50,835 nucleotides of DNA from Clostridia bacterium (lineage in GTDB: Bacteria; Bacillota; Clostridia; Christensenellales; SZUA-584). Positions 1-8,568 of this stretch are shown in pieces. A model generated the notes under the pieces. It was not told the origin of the DNA and did no database searches. It was given only the letters and a program-made list of their open reading frames with translations. The position numbers were made by a program, and so were the translations under genes. Numbering within the stretch: the first letter of the stretch is position 1; each line of letters opens with the position of its first letter. The stretch lies in assembly GCA_018648645.1 (NCBI GenBank), contig JABGQS010000017.1, positions 1 through 50,835 of the forward strand, read 5' to 3'.

Positions 1-269
1 AGTTCATGATGAGATTCGGAACGAAACCGACTTTCATTGAACCAGGCAGCCCTTGGGAGAATGGTTTTGTTGAATCCTTTAATGGTAAGATGCGTGATGA
101 GTTGCTAAATAGAGAAATATTTTATACAATCAAAGAAGCAAAGGTGATTATCGAACAATGGCGACAGTACTACAATACGGAACGACCGCACAGCTCCTTG
201 AACTATAACGTGCCGGTTCCACAGTCATATTTGTTAAAAGCAGGTCTTGAAGCGGCTATTAGATACTAA
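1..269 (+). CDS. IS3-family transposase (OrfB), C-terminal fragment
   Basis: This is the 3' end of an integrase-core (rve/DDE) transposase of the IS3 type; the frame is open to the left edge, so the gene starts outside the window. The motif PGSPWENGFVESFNGKMRDE contains the third catalytic acidic residue (the E of the VESFNGK segment), and QYYNTERPHSSLNY is the classic C-terminal block of IS3 OrfB proteins. About 87 residues are visible. The protein cuts and joins the ends of the element during transposition. It is followed within about 35 bases by a sequence like an IS3 right end. Whether the rest of the element is intact cannot be judged here. Confidence 0.9.
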   Translation, partial: FMMRFGTKPTFIEPGSPWENGFVESFNGKMRDELLNREIFYTIKEAKVIIEQWRQYYNTERPHSSLNYNVPVPQSYLLKAGLEAAIRY

Positions 270-273
270 CTTA

Positions 274-303
274 AAAACTGGACACCCTATCGGGGTAAGG
301 TCA
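274..303 (+). mobile_element. Probable right terminal inverted repeat of the IS3-type element
   Basis: Read from outside inward on the minus strand, the sequence starts TGACCTTACCCCGATAGGG and continues to the transposase stop. A TG...CA terminus a few tens of bases after OrfB is usual for IS3-family elements. The left copy lies outside the window, so the boundary at 303 is inferred from the terminal CA dinucleotide and distance only. Confidence 0.5.
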
Positions 304-487
304 CATCTTTAACAATTCACTCATTAATTCACCTCAAAAGCACTTAAGCTATTCAATATCATGTCAGTATTTTGCGTTTATATTGTATAAAACTATTGGA
401 TAAATTAAAATGTGAAAACCAACAACAAAATTGTGATTTTCTATAATGATTTATTATCGAATCGCAGCTAAATTACCGCAATACAAT

Positions 488-520
488 ACAAAACCCGTCA
501 GGATAGTCTCCTTTCGGGCT
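488..520 (-). terminator. Rho-independent terminator of the sensor/SBP operon
   Basis: On the minus strand CCCG..AGGA-loop-TCCT..CGGG (arms 494-503 and 509-518) is followed by TTTTG. It lies about 40 bases after the stop of the substrate-binding protein gene. The rest of 304-560 is AT-rich and shows no gene. Confidence 0.6.
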
Positions 521-560
521 TATTTGTATCATGCTATACATATTTAGTTGAAACGAAAAT

Positions 561-1535
561 CTACTCCGTAAACGGGAACACGAGCTTCTGATTCTCGGGC
601 AAATACATGTTTTCCTTGTCAATCACTTCCGACCCTGTGTTAACGGATCTTGGAACCTTCTCGTTGCGAATCGCGTCCAGCGCATACTTTACTCCGAGAT
701 ACCCCATGTTAAACGGGTTTTGTATTACAAGCGATTGAATGACATCCTTCTCCATAAAACTGATTTCCTCAGGCGTGCTGTCAAACCCGATAATTTTTAT
801 CTCGCCTGCATATCCCAGCTCGTCAATTGCGTATGCTGTCCCTACAGTGCCATATGCGTTTAAACACACAAACGCGTCAATTTCCGTCTCGCTGTTTACA
901 ATATCTATCGTAAGCTGCTTTGCAAGCGATTCTTCAGAGTTGCAATACAACGTATCTATTACCTCTATGCCTTCATATTGGCTTATCTCGTCAAAGAACC
1001 CTTCCTCTCTTTGAACAGCGGTCGCAGTTCCTTTAACAAAACTCATTACTACAATTCTGCACTCCGCTCCCACCTTATCAATCAGCGACTCCCCAAGCTT
1101 TCTTCCTGCGTCCACATTGTCTGTGCCTATAAAGCTGTCTATCTTATCAGAATTGAGATTTGAGTCGATGATAATCACAGGTATTCCGGCCGCTTTTGCT
1201 TTTTCTGCCACCGGCACAAGCAATTCATAGTCGCTGGCTGCCAATACCAATGCGTCAACATCTTCATCGATGGCTTCCTGAACCATCTCTATCTGACCGT
1301 CGATATCCCGCTCATATGTCGGACCGTCAAAATCAATATTTACATTGAACTCCCTGCCCGCAGCCTCTGCGCCCATTTGCACTACTGCCCAAAATCCGGG
1401 TTCTTGCATTTTGACAACAACCTTGATGTTAAGCTTTTTTTCCTCAGTTGTCAGCTCTCCGCTCGAGCATCCAATCAAGGACACGCTTATAACCAGTATC
1501 AATATCAATATGACTATTCTATGTAATCTTCTCAT
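561..1535 (-). CDS. Sugar-type substrate-binding lipoprotein (RbsB-like), probable sensor partner
   Basis: A 324-residue periplasmic-binding protein of the ribose/galactose type (Peripla_BP_4). The N-terminus has a basic start, a hydrophobic stretch and a lipobox ending in LIGC (Cys about 23), so it should be membrane-anchored. Typical family blocks are visible: IEMVQEAIDEDVDALVLAASD, the GIPVIIIDS strand and the IGTDN hinge region. The ATG at 1535 is preferred over the GTG at 1538 because AGGAG lies six bases upstream. It is the last gene after a response regulator and histidine kinase, and no permease or ATPase is nearby. It may therefore present a ligand to the kinase rather than feed a transporter, as known for XylFII with LytS in clostridia. 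The ligand is unknown. Confidence 0.88.
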   Translation of the reverse strand: MRRLHRIVILILILVISVSLIGCSSGELTTEEKKLNIKVVVKMQEPGFWAVVQMGAEAAGREFNVNIDFDGPTYERDIDGQIEMVQEAIDEDVDALVLAASDYELLVPVAEKAKAAGIPVIIIDSNLNSDKIDSFIGTDNVDAGRKLGESLIDKVGAECRIVVMSFVKGTATAVQREEGFFDEISQYEGIEVIDTLYCNSEESLAKQLTIDIVNSETEIDAFVCLNAYGTVGTAYAIDELGYAGEIKIIGFDSTPEEISFMEKDVIQSLVIQNPFNMGYLGVKYALDAIRNEKVPRSVNTGSEVIDKENMYLPENQKLVFPFTE

Positions 1536-3327
1536 CACTATCTCCTATCTGCTCCCCGGTCAGAGGTATCGAAATACTCACAGTAGTCCCAACCTCAATC
1601 TCGCTCTTTATATCCACGCCATACTCATCCCCATAGCTCAGCTTAATTCTCTCATACACGTTTTTCAGCCCAACGCCCAATGTTCTTTTGTTCGTAGGCT
1701 CCGTTTCAAATATCTTTTTCAAACGCTCCGGCTTTATTCCAAACCCGTTATCGGCAACACGGAAAATAATCTTGTCGCCTTCAATAAACACTTTGATGTA
1801 GATCTCGCCCTTGTCTTGAATCTTGTTAATCCCGTGATATATCGCGTTCTCGATAATCGGCTGCAAAATCAGCTTTATCGTTTTATGATGAAGCGCCTCG
1901 TCCTGCACATCAATAGTATAATCAAACTTGTTCTTATACCTGATTTTCTGAATGACCAAATAGCTTGCCGCATGCTCAACTTCGTCACTTACGTCAATAA
2001 CCTCGTTGCCTTTGCTTATGCTTATTCTAAAGAACCTCGCCAATGCCCCCGTCATCTCAGACACACCCTCGTGGTTTTGGTTCTCGTTCATCCATATAAT
2101 CGAGTCCAGCGTGTTATACAGGAAATGCGGATTAATCTGCGCTTGCAAAGCGTTAAACTCGCTTTTGCGTTTCGCTTCCTGCTCGCTGATAATCTGGTTC
2201 ATCAGCATTTTGATTCGCGATATCATCAGATTGAACGCCTTCGTCAAGCGCTTCACCTCGTCCTCGCCCTTCACTTCCAAGTTTTCAATATCAAAATCGC
2301 CCTGTTCCACGCGGTTCATCTGATGCTCAAGTCTTTTAACGGGTTTTGATATCCTTGACGAAATGAATATTGACGCCAGAACAACAAATACAATTCCAAA
2401 CACCAATATAATTATAATAAAGTTGGTAAAGTCACGCATGTTCGGCACAAGCTCGTCAACATAACTGACCCCAACCATTTTCCAATCGGAATACTGTATG
2501 TTTTTTATCGTTGTGATGCGCCGCTCACCTTGAAAGTCGTCAACAAACGACCCTTGCTCAAGCTCAATCACTTCGTCTATGCTCTCCTCTTTCAGCCCCG
2601 AATATATGAGCTGCTGCTGAGGATGAAAGATGATATTACCGTCTTTATCCACCACATAAATGTATCCGCGGTTCCCAAGGCTGACGCGGTTGCAAAGCTC
2701 TTCGATAACGCTGAAATTCATATCGACCATCGCCGCCCAAGTCTCATCGCGTCCAAGGTACTCGACACTCAAACCTCTGTTCATCGAAACCACCCAAGGT
2801 CGCCGTCCTTCAAACAGCCTTTGTACATGCGGCGGTTGAAACAAATACGCTTCCGGGTCTTCTATCGTTTGGTTGAACCAATCCTGCTGCAACACAGAAT
2901 AGGTTCTGTCCGTGTCGTGCCCCGGGTTCGTCAGCATCACGTTCCCATTGCCGGTATATATCGCAACCGTCACAATATCTTCCCTAAGCTCAAGCGTCAA
3001 CGACAGCATATTGTCAAGGTTTTGCATATTGTCGGGCGATGTATCAATCATATTTGCGCTTATCAAGTCGGATATTTCTATCATCGTCTCCAAATAGTTT
3101 TCAAGGTTTATAGTCGCCTGGTCCATAATCTGCTGGGCGCTCGAAGCCGCGTTCTTCTCGGCGTTGCTGGAGAACGTGCTGTACAGCCCAATCCCCACCA
3201 TAATCATCGCAATAATCGTTATTGTAGAAAACGACAACGTAATAATCGACTGAATGCTGTTTATTCTGAAACTTTTTCTCACCACTTTGGGCGTTTTTAT
3301 TAATATTCGCTTTAGCCTTCGTCTCAC
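1519..3327 (-). CDS. YesM/LytS-type sensor histidine kinase
   Basis: A 602-residue membrane histidine kinase. In order: TM1 about 27-52, an extracytoplasmic dCache-like sensor about 53-300 (GNRGYIYVVDKDGNIIFHP is typical), TM2 about 302-323, HAMP about 324-376, a His_kinase domain with QINPHFLYNTLDS (phospho-acceptor His401), and a HATPase with N-box ENAIYHG and GxG motif DNGFGI. It starts at a GTG with AGGAG upstream; the start overlaps the stop of the response regulator by four bases (GTGA), which suggests coupled translation. Its 3' end overlaps the binding-protein gene. It probably phosphorylates the YesN-like regulator upstream in response to an extracellular sugar-like signal. Confidence 0.93.
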   Translation of the reverse strand: MRRRLKRILIKTPKVVRKSFRINSIQSIITLSFSTITIIAMIMVGIGLYSTFSSNAEKNAASSAQQIMDQATINLENYLETMIEISDLISANMIDTSPDNMQNLDNMLSLTLELREDIVTVAIYTGNGNVMLTNPGHDTDRTYSVLQQDWFNQTIEDPEAYLFQPPHVQRLFEGRRPWVVSMNRGLSVEYLGRDETWAAMVDMNFSVIEELCNRVSLGNRGYIYVVDKDGNIIFHPQQQLIYSGLKEESIDEVIELEQGSFVDDFQGERRITTIKNIQYSDWKMVGVSYVDELVPNMRDFTNFIIIILVFGIVFVVLASIFISSRISKPVKRLEHQMNRVEQGDFDIENLEVKGEDEVKRLTKAFNLMISRIKMLMNQIISEQEAKRKSEFNALQAQINPHFLYNTLDSIIWMNENQNHEGVSEMTGALARFFRISISKGNEVIDVSDEVEHAASYLVIQKIRYKNKFDYTIDVQDEALHHKTIKLILQPIIENAIYHGINKIQDKGEIYIKVFIEGDKIIFRVADNGFGIKPERLKKIFETEPTNKRTLGVGLKNVYERIKLSYGDEYGVDIKSEIEVGTTVSISIPLTGEQIGDSDEKIT

Positions 3328-4958
3328 TTGGTTGGCTCCTGACCGTTAAGTGCTGTGTTCTTATACTCTCTCGGGGAAACACCAAAGTTTTTCTTGAAGA
3401 AATAACTGAAATAGCTTACATCAGGGTAGCCTACCTTCTCTGCCACTTCGGTAATTTTCACATTCGGTTCTTTTAATAAGCTTTTGGCCGCACCCAGCCG
3501 AACGCGTATCAAATACTTCAAAAACGTTTCCTGCGCTTCTTTTTTGAAAATCAAGCTCAAATAGCTCGAGCTGATAAACAAATGATCAGCCAGCTTTTGA
3601 ATACTCAGCTGGGTATCGCCATAGTTGCTGTTGATATAATCCTTCGCTTTTTCAAGCAGCTTTTGTGTCGCGCTCATGCGCTTGCTCGAAATCCTATTCA
3701 TCAACTCCCGGCTTACGTTCTCAATCCATCCCTTAACCTCATCCATGGTGTTAAAGTTGTTAATTTGCATATACATGTTATAGCTCTCCGGCAAAATATC
3801 CATAATATCAAGCTGATAGGTTCTGCTGAGCTTTGACACAACGGTGAAAATCTCCATAAAGTAAAGCTGATACTCATCGATGGACGCAGCAGCCCCCTGT
3901 AAATCGTCAAACAGCATGTTTACTGCGCTCGTCACCGTTTCCTCGTCACCAAACTTAATGCTAGACACCAGCCTGGCTTCCATTTCCTCGTCCAGCACGA
4001 TCGCGCTCGTTTTCCCAGGCTCGATATCGCCTGCATAGATTACCTTGTTGCCGCCAAGCACCAGCTTATACTCAAGCGCTGTGCTTGCCGACTTATACGA
4101 TTCCTTCATCTGGTTGACGCTATCATAAATGTCGCCAAGTCCAATCGTTACCGTAAGGCTTAAATACTTTTGCACAGCCTGCCTAATCTCCTCCAACAAG
4201 CTAAACAATCGATTGCAAGCGACCGTCTTGTCTTGCTCGTCCATCCCCGCAATAACAACCGGCGTGTTCCCATAAAAGAAAGCCGCGCCCACGCTGTACT
4301 TGCCTAGTATCTCTTGCGCGATATTCAAAACCGCGAACTTCATCAAGTCACCGCTCTTCTCGTGCACGGCTGCGCTCCCCGAGCTTTTTTCATCAAGATT
4401 AATAACCGCAGCCGCAAAACTGCTGCCCGAAATGTTCAAGTCGAAAATGCGTATCTTCGCCTCAATTTCGCTACTCTTTGGGTTCCCGATAATCAGCGAC
4501 GTTAAAAAATTGTCCTTCAATATCGGCAGACTCTCAAAATAATGCTGCTCCAGCTTACTCCTATCCTTCTTATCCTCAAATTCACTGTCCAATTGAGTCT
4601 TCAATCTACCAAGCAGCTCGTTTAAATCTTTCGGCAAAACGGGCTTTAGAACATAATCCGAAACATCGTGCTTAATAGCAGCTTGCGCAAATTTAAAGTC
4701 GTCAAAACCGGTGAGAATCACCATTTTTACCATGGGGTAATCTGTCTTTACCGCAGCCGCCAACTCCAGTCCATTCATCAGCGGCATGTTGATATCGGTA
4801 ATGATAATATCAGGCACATTGTCTTCGATGATATCAAGCGCCTCTCTGCCGTTCTCAGCCTCACCGACCACTTGAAAGTCAAACCGTTCCCAATCTATTT
4901 TTTTTACTATTCCGTGGCGGACTTCTTCCTCGTCATCCACAATAAGTAATTTATACAC
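3324..4958 (-). CDS. YesN-type response regulator with AraC DNA-binding domain
   Basis: A 544-residue response regulator. The receiver domain spans about 1-120: acidic pair VDDEE near residues 8-11, phospho-acceptor Asp55 in IITDINMP, and Lys106 in the YVLKP block. A long linker resembling the degenerate GGDEF-like region of YesN proteins follows. The C-terminal AraC double helix-turn-helix covers about 440-540 (ITEVAEKVGYPDVSYFSYFF then FGVSPREYK). An upstream in-frame ATG at 5021 exists, but the GTG at 4958 has a perfect AAGGAGG six bases before it and begins exactly at the receiver fold, so it is chosen. It is the first gene of the unit with the kinase and binding lipoprotein and probably activates sugar uptake genes elsewhere. 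Confidence 0.93.
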   Translation of the reverse strand: MYKLLIVDDEEEVRHGIVKKIDWERFDFQVVGEAENGREALDIIEDNVPDIIITDINMPLMNGLELAAAVKTDYPMVKMVILTGFDDFKFAQAAIKHDVSDYVLKPVLPKDLNELLGRLKTQLDSEFEDKKDRSKLEQHYFESLPILKDNFLTSLIIGNPKSSEIEAKIRIFDLNISGSSFAAAVINLDEKSSGSAAVHEKSGDLMKFAVLNIAQEILGKYSVGAAFFYGNTPVVIAGMDEQDKTVACNRLFSLLEEIRQAVQKYLSLTVTIGLGDIYDSVNQMKESYKSASTALEYKLVLGGNKVIYAGDIEPGKTSAIVLDEEMEARLVSSIKFGDEETVTSAVNMLFDDLQGAAASIDEYQLYFMEIFTVVSKLSRTYQLDIMDILPESYNMYMQINNFNTMDEVKGWIENVSRELMNRISSKRMSATQKLLEKAKDYINSNYGDTQLSIQKLADHLFISSSYLSLIFKKEAQETFLKYLIRVRLGAAKSLLKEPNVKITEVAEKVGYPDVSYFSYFFKKNFGVSPREYKNTALNGQEPTK

Positions 4959-5048
4959 GCGTTTCCTCCTTAGGTTTCCGGTTGCTGCAAACGCATCGCA
5001 AGATGTTAGACTTATACTCATACAACAAACTTATGCTACATAAGTGTG

Positions 5049-5091
5049 TTTAGTGTGGACTAAATGTACCATAAAAGATTTGAAAACTCAA
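5049..5091 (-). promoter_or_regulatory. Candidate promoter with overlapping inverted repeat, upstream of the YesN-like gene
   Basis: On the minus strand TTGAGT (5086-5091), a 17-base spacer and TACATT (5063-5068) form a moderate sigma-A-like promoter. A perfect inverted repeat TTTAGT-GTGG-ACTAAA (5049-5064) covers the expected start site and could be an operator. Both calls rest on pattern only. Confidence 0.35.
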
Positions 5092-5126
5092 ATGACACTC
5101 TGTTTCACATTATATGTTCGAAATCC

Positions 5127-6071
5127 CTACAGACCAAGAAGCACGACCGCCGTAAAACAGATTACGCCGATAATCGACCCGATAGATAGGGTGTTAGAAA
5201 CATAGTTCAAATCTTCTGTTGAGGGGTCTTTCATGAACACAGGTATCACAAACGGTGCTGGCAAGCAGCACAAAGCATACAGCGCAGTAATAATACGGGC
5301 ATCTACGCCTAGCGGCACAAGCACTGTTTGTACTAATATAAATGCAAACAGCAGCGCAAACGCAACTTTCAGCAATGCCGTCAATATCTCCATTTTCATG
5401 CTCTTTATAGACAGCTTTAAGCCGCTTCCAATCACCAGGCATATCAATAACGCGGTCGGTGCAGACGCGAACGAAAAAATATTGTCAAACGCTGCAAACA
5501 CTTTACTTCCCTCATATGCCCAAAGCCCCGCCAGTGATCCTGCCAGCCCCAATATAATCGCCCAAATCACAGGCGATTTCATTGCCGTTTTAAGCGATGT
5601 CTTAATACTGGCAAGCCCTTTTTCGCTGCTTCCCATATTGATAATCATCGGCACAAACACCAAGAACACAAACACGACCTGACCGATATCCACCACAGCG
5701 AAATCAGCCGCCGCATCCGCTCCAAACACAGCCGTAAACAACGCATACCCCATCATGCCCGCCTCAAACCCGGTCAGCAAAAACGGAAAATACTTTGATT
5801 TAATCGAGAAAACTCTTGCAATCAGCTTCGCAATAAGGAATAGTAAAAAGCATGTGACAAAAACGCACGCAATTATAATCAGATATTCCACTTTGAACTG
5901 GATTTTTATAAAAGCCAAAAACAGCCCAGCCGGAAGTGTCACGTTAACGACAATCTTCTTGAACGCGTCAACCATGCTTTCTTTTAGAAATCCCGCTCTT
6001 GTAAGAAAATACCCAAGCGCGATGGCAACGAGTATTGGTATTACTTTTATCACTATTTCAAATGTATTCAT
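5127..6071 (-). CDS. AEC-family transporter (auxin efflux carrier / malate permease type)
   Basis: A 314-residue integral membrane protein with about ten hydrophobic segments arranged in two halves, starting VIKVIPILVAIALGYFLTRAG. The N-terminal pattern with a glycine-rich first helix and the C-terminal LCCLPAPFVIPVFM block fit the auxin efflux carrier family, whose bacterial members move organic acids such as malate or malonate. The start has a GAGG site at the right distance. It is the last gene behind a tautomerase, an iron-sulfur protein and a CobW-like GTPase, so it may transport the acid substrate or product of that pathway. The substrate cannot be read from sequence. Confidence 0.85.
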   Translation of the reverse strand: MNTFEIVIKVIPILVAIALGYFLTRAGFLKESMVDAFKKIVVNVTLPAGLFLAFIKIQFKVEYLIIIACVFVTCFLLFLIAKLIARVFSIKSKYFPFLLTGFEAGMMGYALFTAVFGADAAADFAVVDIGQVVFVFLVFVPMIINMGSSEKGLASIKTSLKTAMKSPVIWAIILGLAGSLAGLWAYEGSKVFAAFDNIFSFASAPTALLICLVIGSGLKLSIKSMKMEILTALLKVAFALLFAFILVQTVLVPLGVDARIITALYALCCLPAPFVIPVFMKDPSTEDLNYVSNTLSIGSIIGVICFTAVVLLGL

Positions 6072-6130
6072 TATTACCTCTTCATTGATGTCTTATATTT
6101 ATTGCTATCTGCTGCACAGCTTCGTCAGAT

Positions 6131-6370
6131 TTAATAATCTTCAAAATCGCCGTAGCCCGGCTTCTTATACAGCGCATACTTCTTCATAAGAATGTCGGGC
6201 TCATACACCTGCTTCATCCATTTATCGCTGTCAACCTCCTCAAACGAAACAGAAATGCTCTTCTCGTCAGCACATATCGTCTCTTCAACAGCTTGACTAA
6301 TCCTATTGGTCAGCTCGCTCTTCTGCTTCTCTGTCCTACCCGGCCATAGCTTAACTATGATATGCGGCAT
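6131..6370 (-). CDS. 4-oxalocrotonate tautomerase-like protein
   Basis: A 79-residue protein starting MPHIIVKLWPGRTEKQK. The proline directly after the initiator Met is the catalytic base of the tautomerase superfamily once Met is removed, and the following beta strand and PGRTxEQK helix start are typical. At 79 residues it is slightly longer than classic 62-residue 4-OT and is closer to the DmpI/PptA-type small tautomerases. AGGAGG precedes the start. Members keto-enol tautomerise or dehalogenate small unsaturated acids. Its neighbours are an RdhA/QueG-like iron-sulfur protein and an AEC transporter, which together suggest a small organic-acid pathway; the substrate is not known. Confidence 0.85.
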   Translation of the reverse strand: MPHIIVKLWPGRTEKQKSELTNRISQAVEETICADEKSISVSFEEVDSDKWMKQVYEPDILMKKYALYKKPGYGDFEDY

Positions 6371-6395
6371 AAATTCCTCCTAAAAGCTTCTCTGT

Positions 6396-7430
6396 CTACA
6401 CAAATCCCTTATTCCGATTTCGCTTCCTGCTGCCAAATTTCGCTTTATACCCATCAACAAACGCGATGATCTGCTCCTCGGTCATATCCTTGATATTCTC
6501 CGCATCAATCTCCTGCCCAATCGGACACGCGCTTATACATATTCCGCAATCCGTTCCAAGGCTTCGCCAAGTTTTATAACACTTCTCCTGCTCAATCCTC
6601 CAAGTCGCGCTATCGCCGGATTCGGATATCGTTCTTGCGGGGCACGTCTTCACACAAAGCGCACACAACCTGCAAAACCGCTCAATGTTCAGGTTCGCCT
6701 TTGCGTCCGTTTGCAGCGCCAATTCCGTAGTCACAATACCCAGCCGTACAAAACACCCGTTAGCTCTGCTAATCAGCAAACTGTTGCGCCCTCGCTCTCC
6801 AAGCCCCGCTTCCACAGCAATCGGAATCGCCGGCATCAAATAATTGCCGTCCATGTGACACCGCGCGTCATACCCCAAACCTCTGATAAATTGCGCAATT
6901 TGCAGCCCGATAACTGCCGCATCCACATACGCCTTGCTCGTCTCAAGGCACGCCGACATGGCAGGTGCTGTGTTAACAGCATCTACGCTCATCTCCACCG
7001 CAAACACAATCGCGTATTTGCTGCTCGTGTCCACAGCATCTCCATAGTTTTGTGTGTGTCTGCCTCTATGCGAGTAATAAAATTCCTCGTCGGTACGCGC
7101 TATTCCAACGTCAACCGCGCCGTAATGAGCCGTCATGTTTTTTATCAGCGACGAAATCTCCTGGGTATCAACCTGCGTTTTTATTGCGTTCACTTCGCCA
7201 TTGCAAAACTGCCGCAGATGTGCCAACAGCTCAAAGTTCGCTTCAACGGCAGGCACCAGCATCGGGTCATACGTCGGCGTGTTTTGCGCACACAAATGCG
7301 GCATGTCCCTCAGCTCACCGTCAATCGCTTCCCGCTTAGGATGTCGCTTATAGTAATCAAGATATTCTACCCCGCCGGGCTGCAAACCCATCCGCGCAAA
7401 CATAATGTCTCTCTCGTCAACTCTTTTCAT
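6396..7430 (-). CDS. RdhA/QueG-like double 4Fe-4S oxidoreductase
   Basis: A 344-residue cytoplasmic protein (no Tat signal). The C-terminal third carries CxxCxxCxxxCP (Cys253, 256, 259, 263), a lone Cys284 and CxxCxxxCP (Cys295, 298, 302), enough for two [4Fe-4S] clusters. Upstream, AVEAGLGERGRNSLLIS and VRLGIVTTELAL match the block that precedes the clusters in reductive dehalogenases and epoxyqueuosine reductases, both cobalamin enzymes. The ATG at 7430 is chosen (AAAGGA eight bases upstream). It lacks the C-terminal extension of QueG and the secretion signal of respiratory RdhA, so a queuosine role is unlikely. A corrinoid-dependent or plain ferredoxin-like reductase acting on a small organic molecule is an inference from family and context. 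Confidence 0.75.
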   Translation of the reverse strand: MKRVDERDIMFARMGLQPGGVEYLDYYKRHPKREAIDGELRDMPHLCAQNTPTYDPMLVPAVEANFELLAHLRQFCNGEVNAIKTQVDTQEISSLIKNMTAHYGAVDVGIARTDEEFYYSHRGRHTQNYGDAVDTSSKYAIVFAVEMSVDAVNTAPAMSACLETSKAYVDAAVIGLQIAQFIRGLGYDARCHMDGNYLMPAIPIAVEAGLGERGRNSLLISRANGCFVRLGIVTTELALQTDAKANLNIERFCRLCALCVKTCPARTISESGDSATWRIEQEKCYKTWRSLGTDCGICISACPIGQEIDAENIKDMTEEQIIAFVDGYKAKFGSRKRNRNKGFV

Positions 7431-7476
7431 ATGCAAATTCCTTTACAACTTGTAAACTGTACTGCTTTCCGGCGCG

Positions 7477-8520
7477 TTATTTCCTACCGACTACAACGAC
7501 CAGTTTGCTGTCCTGCTCAGCAGCAGCGGTCACGTTCAAGTCGCCATACACCCACTGCACAAGCACACTGCGCCCACCAACGCTCACACGCCCCTTAATA
7601 CGAAACACGGTTTCCGGCAGTTTGTCCTTGACGACGCGCTCAATTAGCCCCTTCAGCGCTTTTTTATCAGCAAGCGGCTTCACATCCAGCACAAAGCTAT
7701 AAAATTCGTCATCATCCGCCTTGTCAGCGTGTACATGTTCTTTTTTCATAATATTACGCCCATTTCCTTCGTTTCCATGCCCATTTCGAGCATGGTCGCA
7801 CTCGTCAACGACGCTTTCGCACCCATTCTTGCTCCCGTCGTACTCATTTTGCCCGTGCTTGCACTCGTCATCGCCCTGTTTGCACCCAATTCCTTCACAG
7901 TCGACTTTGCCGCCTTCACTGCCACTTTTGTCGCGATATCCCACTCCCTCGCCTGCTGCAAAGTCGCTGACATCGCTATATATGCGCTGTGCACCCCTGC
8001 GCTCCTCAACGCTGCGCTGTGCATCGGCAAACACATCGCTGTCGGCGCCCTCTTTCCTGCTAATATATATGATGTTTGCGTTGTCAATTTGGTCGTTATA
8101 GAAAGCACCAAGCAAGTCCATGAACTTCATATGAAACACAGGATTCACAACCGTTATCTTGTTGTTAGTGTATGCAATTCCCCTCAAAGATTCGTGCCCA
8201 GTAGCATCAGCAACATCGCTAAGCTTTGCCACCCCCGTCGTCTCAATTACGATTCGGTCAAGTTCAAACCTCTCGCACAGCTCCTTAATACCCTCAATCA
8301 AGCTGACTTTAAGCGTGCAGCAAACGCACCCGCCGGTAATTTTTGTGATTTCGATATCGCCGGGCAGCAGCGCCGAGTCAATGTCCACTTCGCCAAACTC
8401 GTTCTCGATAATCGCAACTCTCTCACCTTTGTATATCGCTGACAGCAGCGCGTTTATCAGCGTGGTCTTGCCCGACCCCAGAAACCCGGAGATAATATCT
8501 ATCGGTATTTTTTCATTCAT
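7477..8520 (-). CDS. CobW/G3E-family P-loop GTPase with metal-binding-like linker
   Basis: A 347-residue G3E GTPase: Walker A GFLGSGKTT (12-20), the EFGEVDID switch-like segment (41-48), the family CxCC motif in GGCVCCTL (63-70) and ETTGVA (93-98). The C-terminal CobW_C domain spans about 270-345. Between them (about 195-268) is a low-complexity stretch rich in Asp, Cys, His, Gly and Asn, including KKEHVHADKADDDEF, which probably binds metal. The usual base-specificity NKxD box is not seen where expected; the aligned region reads ISRKEG. Family members insert or deliver metals (Zn, Co, Ni) to client enzymes. Next to an RdhA/QueG-like protein, a role in cofactor or metal supply is plausible but unproven. 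Confidence 0.85.
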   Translation of the reverse strand: MNEKIPIDIISGFLGSGKTTLINALLSAIYKGERVAIIENEFGEVDIDSALLPGDIEITKITGGCVCCTLKVSLIEGIKELCERFELDRIVIETTGVAKLSDVADATGHESLRGIAYTNNKITVVNPVFHMKFMDLLGAFYNDQIDNANIIYISRKEGADSDVFADAQRSVEERRGAQRIYSDVSDFAAGEGVGYRDKSGSEGGKVDCEGIGCKQGDDECKHGQNEYDGSKNGCESVVDECDHARNGHGNEGNGRNIMKKEHVHADKADDDEFYSFVLDVKPLADKKALKGLIERVVKDKLPETVFRIKGRVSVGGRSVLVQWVYGDLNVTAAAEQDSKLVVVVGRK

Positions 8521-8568
8521 GATAAGCTCTTTGCTCCCCCGCTCAATCGCACAGCTTACGCCTAACGC

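Noticed and set aside
6396-7430. Queuosine-pathway queG
   Set aside because: The protein lacks the C-terminal extension of QueG and has no queuosine genes nearby; only resemblance in the cluster region is claimed.
6711-7598. Plus-strand 295-codon frame
   Set aside because: It is antisense to the iron-sulfur protein gene, Arg/His-rich in the way shadows are, and has no ribosome site or domain.
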